From Lethocerus indicus (Eukaryota > Arthropoda > Insecta > Hemiptera > Belostomatidae): a DNA stretch of 64,000 bases. The stretch covers positions 26,360,954 through 26,424,953 of the forward strand of contig JACDQD010000005.1 of the NCBI GenBank assembly GCA_019843655.1, given 5' to 3'. Each line of letters begins with the position of its first letter. Within the stretch, counting starts at the first letter, position 1. Made by a program: the position numbers and the translations under genes. The notes beneath the pieces are model-generated. The model was not told the DNA's origin. It did no database searches and saw only the letters and a program-made list of their open reading frames with translations. Below, piece by piece: positions 50,301-61,900 of the stretch.

Positions 50301-51614
50301 TGGTATGGGCGAATTTTCACTAAAAGATGAGGAGCGCTTTGGTCGTCCAGTTGAAGTCGTTGGCGACCAAATAAAGTCCACAATCGGGACCGATCGCCAT
50401 AGTATCAAACGTACCATATTACCACAGAAGAGATAGCAGAGAAGCTAAATGTAACCCATACATGTACTGGAAAACATTTTAAACATCTTGGATACCAAAA
50501 ACTGCTGCTTAATTAGTACCTCATTACCGGTGGATGGGAAAAAATCCGCAATTATTTAGTTGCCCACCGAATAAAATAAATGTTCCGTTATTTTATTTTT
50601 CGGACTTTATGTAAATCCCCTCGATGATTGAATGAAAGTTCCGTCCACCAAAGGGACTCGATAATTAAATTAAAAATAGTTTATGAATTTTACTTTATTT
50701 TCAAATTTTAATTGATTATGAACTGAAGTAATTTGAGTGCAATTATGGGAATATTTCTTAATTCTCATTTTGATAATGCCAATTTTAATGACAAGGGTGA
50801 TACAGATGATATTTCATTCTGTGGTTTTTATTATTTGGTAACTAAAAACAAAATTTAGTGTTGATACAAGCACTAACTACAATGGAGGAGAAACTCACTG
50901 GTTTCCCCCTTTTTTTTATTACTTTTTTTTATTTTTAAACAGGCGTCTGTAAGGTACGTTTGGGATGTCGGGAGACAGTAAGGTTTGGACTAGTGGATTA
51001 GGGTTGAGTCGTGAGTGGAAATTGCTGTATCTTTGTATGGCAAGGTCTCGGACAAACGGAACTTAAAGGTCTGTGTGTAGGGTGAGGTTGGAGACATAGT
51101 AGTAGGTTATATACTAACATAAGCCAAACTAATTTAAATGCTTATTGTATGACATTTAATTCAGCATAGGATTATGCTGAATTCCTGGGTGAAAACATAT
51201 TTCAACCTTCTAGATAGGGGGTTGGACAAAGGGCTAATAACCCACCCCTGTAAAACCAGTGTTACAAATTGACTAAATCTGACTTAGGGAGCTTCAATAC
51301 TACACAGGTAGAAGTTTCTCTTATGGATTTAAGTGGTGTGAACTATTTATTAATCTTTTCCATCAGAGGTACAGGTCAGCAAGGAGTCGTCCATTCAGAC
51401 ATTATAATGGAGAGATTCAGACTGTCCAAAATAATAGTTTTAATAATGATAAAAGTATGATTAATTGTATTGCTTGCAGTCAACTACTATTTTGCAGATT
51501 GGTGTAATGGAAATTGAATACTCGTATCTTTGCGTCTGCTGTTTCTTGTGCTGTTTTCCATTTGGATTAGGAAAGAACAGGAGGTGCAACAATTGCGGAG
51601 CTTACTTCAGATGA
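47307..51614 (+). CDS. BRI3: BRI3-like small membrane protein
   Basis: Three short coding exons give 101 residues: 47307-47343 (MSKQRHLYENRQ plus one base, donor gtgaga), 47610-47761 and 51498-51614. Exon 2 ends in EEIIVVGVCPACR, and exon 3 starts IGVMEIEYSYLC and ends with KNRRCNNCGAYFR. This matches the C-terminal core of brain protein I3 (BRI3: ...VVVGGCPVCRVGVLED... then ...RRCPNCGA). BRI3 proteins are small lysosome/endomembrane proteins with paired CxxC motifs around a hydrophobic segment. The hydrophobic segment here is Cys-rich and about five residues shorter than in human BRI3. The N-terminal Pro/Tyr-rich part of vertebrate BRI3 is replaced by a Ser-rich stretch. Intron 2 (3.7 kb) contains an intact antisense mariner gene. 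The CpG-rich stretch upstream (46950-47300) is the likely promoter. No stop or frameshift was seen; phases are 1 and 0. Confidence 0.82.
48809..48840 (+). repeat. Terminal inverted repeat of the intact mariner (3' end)
   Basis: The sequence TTCGGCTGGTAACTAAATAA followed by TTGAGGATTTTT faces inward. It pairs with the right-end repeat of the neighbouring mariner (50541-50571) when reverse complemented. The expected flanking TA dinucleotide reads TG here, so it has probably decayed. Confidence 0.75.
48879..49895 (-). mobile_element. Mariner transposase gene, intact open frame (338 aa)
   Basis: A single uninterrupted frame encodes a mariner transposase. It has two helix-turn-helix segments (KGKNASQAHRKLCAVYG near residue 20; TTREIAEKLNVSHTCIENRL near residue 86), the WVPHNL linker and a DD34D catalytic core: Asp in TGDEKW, Asp in IFHQDNTRTHT and Asp in NSPDIAPSDYYLF. 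The last two Asp are separated by 34 residues. The sequence is closest in memory to the mellifera/cecropia type mariners. Compared with relatives, a few residues seem to be missing after YDNIVRKRS, so activity is uncertain. The left terminal inverted repeat is 48809-48840 (TTCGGCTGGTAACTAAATAA...). The 5' terminal repeat has been lost or interrupted by a second mariner at 49985. The element lies antisense in intron 2 of the BRI3-like gene. Confidence 0.93.
49985..50571 (+). mobile_element. Second, decayed and internally deleted mariner, nested head-to-head
   Basis: This is a 587-bp element with terminal inverted repeats 49985-50011 (TTGGGCTGGCAACTAAGTCA...) and 50541-50571, flanked on both sides by TA. 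Between them is a broken copy of the same transposase in plus orientation: about 50163-50270 reads KQESEHYRHIV and KLCAVYGDETLKE, then frameshifts and stops follow, and the coding match ends near 50520. The catalytic half is absent, so it is non-autonomous. Its 5' leader aligns with the reversed leader of the intact mariner, which breaks off at a TA exactly at the junction. This suggests insertion into that leader. Confidence 0.85.
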
Positions 51615-51818
51615 CACCTCACCATGACCAGCAAAAACAGATTTTGACTGATACATACAAATATAATAATTATAAGTTTATAATTTAAAAATCCTAACAT
51701 ACATCAATGAAAAATTCATGCTTCAAGAGTAAAACTTGGTCTGACAGGATATTAAAAACTAAATTGTTTTTACACAAATTAACTTATGCTTGAGATAAGT
51801 TGTATATGCTTTTTATTT

Positions 51819-51865
<47 letters not shown>

Positions 51866-52953
51866 CTGTAAATGATAAATTGTATATGAAGGAAGAATAG
51901 CTACTGAAAATGAGAATAAAATTAACCACCATTTATTTTAAATATTGCAAATTTATATTTTTATCCCAATGAACAAGTAATCTCTAAAAGATATAAACAG
52001 AAAAGAGCATATCTTATAAGATCCACTTATATTTAACAGTTATTAGAAGTTACATGCCTCATTATAACACTTGGAGCCTATAACAAATGGAGATAGGTAC
52101 AACAAAATAGTGAGCTTAATAATTTAATATGAGGAAAAATTCATGAACAAAAATTGAATTCATTTTGTTGATTATGTAAATCACATATATGTGATTTATA
52201 AAGCCAATAAGAAGCCTCTCTCAAAAACTTAGTGAAAAATAAAGTATTTTCCATTGTAAAAAATATGTTTAGACTTACTTAATAACTTATGAAAGTTAAT
52301 GAACTATAGTACATTGAATATGGATTACTAAAGTACCATTCTAATTGCTTAAATCTTCAGATATTCAAGTCCTTTATGATGGCTAAATTAAAATTACAAT
52401 CTCTATCCAAAAGGATAAATGGAAGGTAAAGGTGAGCAAGTTATGATAACAGAAATGACTCAAATGTCAACTAGTAACAGAATTTACATAATTCAGGTAT
52501 GTACAAATAATAGAAATAAATTATACTTCATACATAATACTTGATACATACAATTCTATATATTATATACAAAGCACTATTCTATTGGGAATTTTCAGTG
52601 GCAAATTTTTGTACAAATAAAATAATAAAATTATAAGAGGAAAAATGGTTGTCGTAATGATAGTCGTAATTCATAAGAGCCATAAGGTTAATATCACAGT
52701 CACAAAGAATGTCTAGTTCGAACCTTATTACAGCCTTCAACCAGGGTCTAGCACATTCTCTCCTATCACTTGACCATCTGTTCTTTAGATTGTATACGTC
52801 TTTGTAAGACATGATATACATCTTACTATGTGAGCATATGTGTACAATGAGAACTGATTATTCCACATAGCTTATGCCAGAAATTGTTCCAGATATAAAA
52901 CACAACAGTATCAAACTTAATAAAGTATGTGTACCAATCTTGTGATACCAATT
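51615..52953. other. Convergent 3' region of BRI3-like gene and helicase
   Basis: It contains a (AT)n tract, a 22-bp palindrome (52177-52198) and a minus-strand frame at 52582-52821 that would lie in the helicase 3' UTR. No family was recognised for that frame. Confidence 0.5.
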
Positions 52954-55900
52954 TTAACTCTCCTTATTTACAACATTTGTTGTTAATATATTCAACAATT
53001 CATCACCGGTAACTTGTGAATTTTGAAGTTCAGTGATTCTGCAGCGTTTCCTGGCATCATTCAACATGCAGCTCCACGTACTTGACCCCTGGAAAAATAT
53101 TTGTAGAAATGATTACAGACAGCAGTTTAACATAATTTATATGTACTAATGACATGAAATTAAACAAATGTAACCTGAAAATATGATGAACTTAAGCTAA
53201 TTACAATAAATAAAGGAGGAATAAATAAAAAAAAATTTCAGTAGTAATATATAAAGTACATAACAGGTCCTAAAATATAAATATTTTAAATATTTATTTA
53301 TAAACTATATTTATTTTGTGGAACTAAAATATAAATTAATACCTAATGAGGCATTGAATTATTTTTGAAAACTGACCATAAGAAAAGTATATAATGCAAT
53401 AAATATATAAATTTATATTTATATACTGAATAATTATTACATTGTTTTTCCAAGAAGAATTATATCCATGCATAATGCACAATGACAGCAATTGTGATAG
53501 CAAAATAAAAATAAAAAGTTTGAATTATCTGAAATACAGACTGCCCCTATTCATAATTTCTGTTTCATCTATCAGAAGTTTCAACATTTTTTATTTTAGT
53601 GTGTTTTGCATGGAGAATTATATTGAGAGAATTATATTCTAATGAGTAAATTGAGTGATGAAAATTCATGTATCATAAGGAAATGAAGAGAAACTGGATA
53701 TAATTCAGAGGGTAATTAACTCAGATGGAATAATGGATCTACGCTATTGAATGGATCTGTACTTTATTTTCAGAATTATAACCTGAAGTGAACTAAAGTT
53801 GGCAAAGACAATTAATGAAGATTTGGCCCTTGTCAGTGCAACATTAAGTCTCTGTGGATCAGCTAGGAATCCAATTCCTTCAGTTCTCACACAAGACATT
53901 ATAACAATGTCTTTCTCTTGGCCCTGGTAACTGTCTATTGTCTGCACCATTATCAATTGATTCTTATCCAATTTCCTATAAAACAAATGAAATTATGAAC
54001 TGATATTTATGCCTTGCTGATACTTTGTTTTGTAACTAGTATTTTTGTGGGTTTGAGATCAATTTAAGGTGGTACTTAACCACATTTTGTATGTTACTAC
54101 TACTGTGTTTATTATAAACCAGTAATAAAACCATAAAATAAATGACATGCTCTTGAACCAGTAATTTGCAGTCTTTATTTGAGAGTTGCATGCAGATTGT
54201 TAAATAAGAGAAACTTACATTGAAGAAAGGGTGTTACATATCATGCTCTTTTGTTTTTGGTAAGGGACAATAATTCCTATGCTCAAATCTTTGAACTTTT
54301 CACAAGACTGTATTGCTTTCACAAGGCTGCTCACCATGACAGATTCACCGGTATTGCTCTCTCTGTATGAAAAATTTGTGAAAAATTATGTTTTACATTT
54401 AAAAAATATGATTTGGTTCATAATCATTAATCTAAATTATCCTTAAAAAATAATCCTATTCTAATAAAAAACTAACTACTTAAATCTTTTAAACCCATCA
54501 AAAGACAAAACATAAAAGAAAGTATGACAAATTGTCCATTGTTAGGAGTCACCCAAGCAGCTGTCAAGAAGTGCTGTAAAATACTCTCAAATGCTAGAGA
54601 TGTAAATAGACATTAAATGCATATATTATACAACACTAAAGGACTGCAGAAGTAGCTCAATGAAATTTCTCTTCTCTTCTGATAGAAATTAGAAGAAAGA
54701 AGCTACTACAGTATCTAAGAACACATTTATATAATGTCACAGTGATGAGGTAAGTACAAAACAACAGGGGTGTGGAGGTTTTGGATACCAGCTACTCCTG
54801 CCAGATAATAATCTCATCTGTGCTTCAAGAGTATAAAAAGCAGTGCTATGATATTTGTAAGTGCAGATTTCAGGGGCACATATTAAGTATGAATGAAAAT
54901 GGAAAGAGTGAGTTGTAAGGCGTCTTGTTTTTAAGGAATGTTTTTGTATGTATATGTAATGGTGACTATCAACCTATTTTCGTCAACTGCGTCTAATAAT
55001 CTACTAACTATGATTATCAAGACAATACAGGTAAAATTCTAAATAAGCCACAAACGATCCACAAATACAAACATTCAAATTGAGACACAGATTGTTTCTG
55101 AAAAGAACAGAGTTGTTTCTAATCAAATACACAGCTGATTAAATATTCAACTCAATAAAAGACCTTTTTAAAACAAATTAAGAACTGAAAGTTTCATCAT
55201 CATGAAAACTCTTGATTCCATCATAATCCAGGGGGAAAATAGACTTCTTCCCCATTAAATAATAGCTAATTCTAAGAAAGGTATGGTTTAATTACCCAAT
55301 TTGATCCTGTTTTGAAGAGTGTGTAATGACCATATAAGGGTTTAACTGGATGTTCCTTTGAGTTTCCAAACTGGGTGCAGATTGAAGTTGATTACAATAA
55401 AAGTAGGATGCAGGCCACTTGGCTATCTCAGGGTGCATTCTATACTGTATGTTCAGTTTGTAGATAGGAGTATTAGGTCGTGACGACCATGCTGAATACA
55501 GTCTAGCAAACAGTGACCTTCCTAAGCCCATGTCTTTAGCAGTCTAATTTAAGTAAAAAAAGAAACAAAAACAAACTCTGAAAAATATCTACACTGCACA
55601 TATACAATCTACATTTAATAACTTTTAATATAGAAAAATATCAATCTAGATAATGTTAAATAATAATATAAAATGCAACTATTTTATTTATAAACATGTA
55701 CACATTTATTTGGATTGTTTTGGACTAGTTTGATCTGTTACAAAATATCTTCAGTTTAGAATACCTGCTTTGTGGTCTGCAAGGGCTAAAGAGACCGTAG
55801 ATTTGTTGTGTATCTGCCTCCTCTTGCTGGTTTGGTCTTTTGGTAGACCGGTTTCAGCTGCTCGCCATCTTCAGTAGCGGTGTTAGTCACTATTGGGACT

Positions 55901-58900
55901 TTGGATGTTTTTTGGACATCCTCAATGCACCGTCACTCTCACTTGTACTGTGGTGGTTGTCTGTTTGTCGTATGTATATATTGTCGCGTCTTGTTATTGT
56001 GTTTTTGAGGGATGTTGTTTGTTTTATTTGGGATGGGAGGGATTTTGTTAATTGGCTTAAGTCTTTGTCGGATTATCGGTCAAATATATATTTGATCACA
56101 CAACTGGTAACAACTATTAGGTTCCGACTTCCAAATATATGACAGGAAACCTATCTGGTATTGTGTATATACGATCATAAAACTTTTCCTGTTGATCCAA
56201 AATTTATTGAAAAAAATTAATTTTTAGTAATCTAGTTAAACAGTAGAAATGCACTCAACAAATGATTTTTGTAAAACTAGCATCCCCTGAGTGTAGTGGG
56301 GCAATGTACTGAACTCGATCGTTGAGTGCACTTGCACCAATTAACTAGATTACTAAAAATATTTTTCCTCCCATCCCAAATAAAACAAACACCCCCAAAA
56401 ACACAATAACAAGACACGACAATATATACACACACAATAAATAGACAACCACCACAGTACAAGTGAGAGTAACAATGCAATGAGGATGCCCAAAAAACAC
56501 CTAAAGTACCAATAGTGACTAACACCACTACTGAAGATGGCGAGCAGCTGAAACCGGTCTACCAAAAGACCAAACCAGCAAGAGGAGGCAGAAACACACG
56601 AAATCTGAAATATCTTCATTAACTAATGATATAAAAATTTGTTACTGACCTATTTAGTAGTAAAACACTCTTACTCAAAATATATTTTACCTGGGATATT
56701 ACAGTAGCAGGTAGCTGGTTAGGATCTCCAACCAAAATCAGGTTCTCAACGTTCAGCAAAAGAGGTAGTAGACTTTCAGGTTCTGAAGCCTGTGTAGCTT
56801 CATCCACAATGCAACAAGTAAACTTTTTGTTAAACCTATCCCTGAAATTAAATGATCAGAATAATTATAAAATAAATTCCAATCACAATGATTCCAATAA
56901 ATTGAACCAGAAGTATTATCTGTTATTCACTAAATTTAAAAGTATGTTCAGGTCGACTAATGCTTTCAGTGTGGACAACATATGCATGCCAACAAGACAA
57001 AAACACTGAAGCTGAGATGGTTGAACAGTTGCTGACAGTACCAACCGCACACCAACTTACCTCTTTGTTAACATACACAAAAGTTCCCAGATATAGGAAC
57101 AAATATGCAAATTAATGACAATCACCAGAATTTAATACACTGCAAAGTGCTAGAAAAGACCTCCCAATAGCCTAGGATGCTTAATGCACCATGCAAATGA
57201 TTTTGTTTGTTGTGAAACTATAATGAAATAGTATTATCATTGTAGTATAGTATTATCGAACTTTCAATATAAAAGTTGTTATATTAATATTACTTACTAG
57301 TTTATCAATCAGTTCCATATTCTTATCACTATATGAAATTTGTAAGGACAAACCATAGTAATATAATTTTAAATCTCACCGACTTGTTTCAGAAAAACAA
57401 AATTGTACAGTTCAAAGATTCTTTCCCAACTCACTCTTTCACATTAAACGCTTCTTTCATTTGACTAGAAAATGAAGAAGAAAGGGTTGTGGCAATAATG
57501 TCCGCACAATGCAAGACTCTCGCTTCCATCTCTCTCATTTGCCGTCTTGTTTGGTGGTTCATGTCATTAAAGCTGGCTTTTGTGCTCAGACCATTTCTCT
57601 GGAAATGAATTTTTTTTTAGAGAAGTGAAACGGAAATTATAAATTGAAGTACCTTATTCATTTTTAATTTATAATTAAATATTGTTCACAATAACCCACT
57701 AATAATTTCTCCATATCGATTATCTGCTGCTGAATATTAGTGTATTTCTCTTTGTACTTTCCAGCATTTACTTCCAAAGGGTTTTCCTCTAAAGTCATTG
57801 AGATTGCCCTCTCCTGAGCCCTCAGTACAGACAGCTGCAAATTAAGGAATCCACCACATCATTAACACTTAATTATATTAGTTCTGATGGAATACTTCAT
57901 TGGTAGCCTCATAGTATTATTATGTAAATACCTCCTTATTTGACTAATATTTCACTAAGAAATGTTGAAAAGCTGATGCTTAAGATCAAATAGGCGAATG
58001 GAGGTAGCCACACCAAGAGTGTGTTATAGAAAGATACCCATTACCCATTTATCACATATACTCTGCTCTACTGAGCACCTGATCATGTAAAAGACCGCAG
58101 TAATATAAGTAGTAGTGTGATTTAGTTTCTATTAGACTTTAAATAGTGTTCATAATAGCATAAATTGTTTTGTGAACAGAAGGCACTGTTATTTTATTTC
58201 TTAACAATCCCGTATTTAAGAACTTGTTTCCGTGTATGTATGAAGCATGATAAGGTACTATAAGCCTGGTTATGTGCGTACTCATTGTTAGGATTGGATG
58301 ATCTAGTTGGGGGTGGTTTCATCAATCACCGCCCTTACTTATATCCTAACGTTCTTATCCTAACAATCCTGTCGTATATCGGCAGACTCGAGAACGGTCA
58401 ACCTCTGGGTCCTAAGGAGCAAGTTCCACACACTGACTACTGAAGCTCACTTAATGTGATACAGAATGAATACTTATTTCTCCATATACTATTCCTACTT
58501 ATGATTAATTTTACAAACTTCCATGGTATGGGCGGATTCAAATCACCAAACTCTAGGTCTCCATGTGCATGTTAAATACCCTGAGCCACTAAGGCCCCAT
58601 ATTTAGGAATTGATGATGGCATTATGCTGAAACATGTCTATCAATGGACTAAAAATTGAGTTGTAATAGACCTTCATACTTAATTACCCTAAAAATGAAT
58701 GAATAATCATCATTTATTCAATACAATACTAATACTGCATTAATACATGAGCTTGGCAAAAGACTGTATACATCAGTGGCAGTTACATACGGCATAAACT
58801 AATGACAGGGGTTTAACCATATGTTAACAAGGTTTTACTAGTAATACATTAAGTAATTAATTTAAAAGATCAATAACCTCAATTTGTATACTTTCTGGAT

Positions 58901-61900
58901 CACTACTAGCAATCAGTTCCCTTTCTGCTAGTGACTCTGTTGATATGTCTGCCACTATAGGATGCATAGCTTTTCTCCTTCCATGTCTCACCAACTTAAA
59001 CTTAAGGTTAGCTAAAATTAAAAAAATAAATTTTAATAATCACATGAAGGTATAAAAATCAATAGTCGGATTTTCTTCAATAAAAATGGTGCTAGAATAA
59101 TATAAAAAAAGACAGTTACGGTTTACAGCAACATTAAAGAATTTATAAAATGAGTATCATAAAAAAAGTCACAAATGCAAAAATAGAATATCAAGTATTG
59201 ATGCTGAGAAGATATAAACTCGACAGTAGTATAACAAAAATTTACCTATATCCATAGTTATGTATATAATAATAGAATACAAATAAACAATAAATTTGTT
59301 AAACCTGAATATGAAAGTGACCGCTACCAGAGAATACGATCTAACTCCCTACTTATACTATATCTTACAAACTAACGTCCATGGCACATGTACAAATTCA
59401 AACTGCCCACCTCTGAGTCCCAAGGTGCACACTATACTCCCTGAGCCTCTGAGGCTCCCGGAAAATAAAATAAAAATTAAATTTCTATTTGAGGTAAGTC
59501 TATCACACATCTATCTCCGTTTAGGCACTTAATGATAAATATAAGGTACTCTGATACAAAGACAGTACTTAATGCCCTAGCCGCTGCAATTAAGAAGACC
59601 ACCTAAGATGACATGAAGGTCATAAATTAAATGTTACAATATCATCCTCACCAGACGAAATAAAAAAGAAAAATATGAATTTTCTCGTCTTGAGATTTTC
59701 AAATGAAAAAATATTACCCCATATAAAATGATATTTAAATATTTTTTTTATATTTTATGATGGATGATTGACAACATTTATTTCATGTTTGTTATGTTTT
59801 AACGAATTCATCATTTCTATTTTATTTTACAACTCTTAGTGCAAATATTTTACATTTTTATCCAGACTCATAATTCAAAGGTTATTCACGGGTTGTTTTC
59901 AACTACTTTCAAATTAAATTAGTATCTTCAGATATCTGTAAACAATTTCCATACATCATTTTATACAAGAGGAATAAGTTGTTTTTAACCTTCTAAAACT
60001 GAAATTTAAGAGGAATTATCAAATACGTGCTGATACTTTAGGGTTAGCAATCCCTCTTACCCAACTCACAAAATTCATGGGCAAGCACACAGAACAACTA
60101 CACTCCCACAACACAAATGACAGCACATCTCATTCATACATGAAGCACAAATAGTACCAGGATTACTCTCTTTGAGAAAACAGAGTAAGGTGGAAGATTG
60201 TGGTGTTGGTGGTGATTGTTTATCAACCTGATCAAAACAATATAAACACAAAGAATAAAAGACAACCAAAAATACAATTAAATACAATCGTGAAATGCAC
60301 TAATCTGTGATTGTGCTTTGAAAATACTACATAAAAAGATCTGGATTCAAAAACTTTTCAAATTATAGATTAGAAATTCATAATAAAATAAAAATTGGAA
60401 TAAAAAATGATATAATTTGCACAAAAAAATTGCAAAAACAATCAAGACAAATTATTCACCTGGTAACTGTTTTCTCACATGCAGTAGTCGCAGTACCATT
60501 TCATCAACTGCAGTGTTTGAAGGAGCACAAAGAAGAATTCTTGGTCTGGGTTGTTTTCGATTGGATTCTTTTTTTTTTGCATATAACACCTGAAGAATTA
60601 GGGCAAGAATAACATTCGTCTTACCAGTCCCTGGAACAACAAGAGAAATGTTATTTGAGATACATTCTTCTTCATTGTTTCTTAAAAGTACTAATATTTA
60701 GCTCTCACAAACAAAAACGTGGTTCTTAGAAAGATTAAATAGAAATACACTTCTACAACAATTATAACTCATGTATAGTATTATTTTCATACAGTTTAAC
60801 CTTTAACCATATATAAGAAGTGGAAACAAGACTCAACAATATAATTAACAGTTCAAAGTTATGTATACTTGCAATGAATCGCTGAGAGTTAATTCTATAC
60901 CTAACATGTGTATTAATTCAAAAATAATAAATAATGTTTTTGATAAACAATTAACAGTATAGTTAAGAAGTTAGTAAATAATTAGTATAGTTTTGATTGT
61001 ATGAAAAGATAAAGTAGTGCTTACCTGGCGGACCATGGATTAAATTTATGGAGGGTTTTTTATCAAAAACAGAGTGTGCAGATTTCAAAACTGCTGTCAT
61101 TTGAGATTCGTTTAAAGGTGACTGAAAAATTACAATTATGTAATAGGTAAGAACTAACAATAAACAACAATAGTACTATACAATGCTGTCTTCAAATATT
61201 TATTTTTTTCCCTTGATTTATTTCCTGCGTAATTGTGATAATGGCAGATATACGCGGTCATGATATGGAGGGAGTGCTTATTTCTCCGATCACCTATGCC
61301 TACTTATGATTAACTTACAAACTAACATCCATGGCATTCCAGGCGGATTCAAACCGCCAACCTCTGGGTCCCTAGGCGCACGCTCAACACCTCAGCCACA
61401 AAGGCGCCTGTCTTAAAGTAAGAATAATATACCTGAATACTGTATCAATTTTATAATATTTTAAAGTGATTTGTTGATATTTTGGGTTTGAGGCATGATA
61501 GCATGGGATAAAAATTTTATATATAAGTTATATTTCTGACTTGAAGGCTACAAATATTTTTTAAACACAAGTTATATTCACAGGTCCAACTAACTTATAT
61601 AGTCAAAGTTATTTATAGCTGGTTATTTAAAGCTGGTTTCTTGACTCACAAACAGAAGAAAAAATGTAATGGAATATGTTTAAATATTTCAAAAAGCTAA
61701 ATATCAGTGAAGATCCTGAAAATGAGTTAATAATCCTGTAAAGGATTATGCTTAAAGTAAACTTAAATAAATAAAACCACAGTAAGGAAAACAAAAACAA
61801 CATGAAACTGACCTGCCAAAACAAAGACTTCTTCTGGGGAGGAGGGCAACCAAGATTTATCTTGGCAGGATCCAATATTGTACATGAGAGTGGAGATAAT

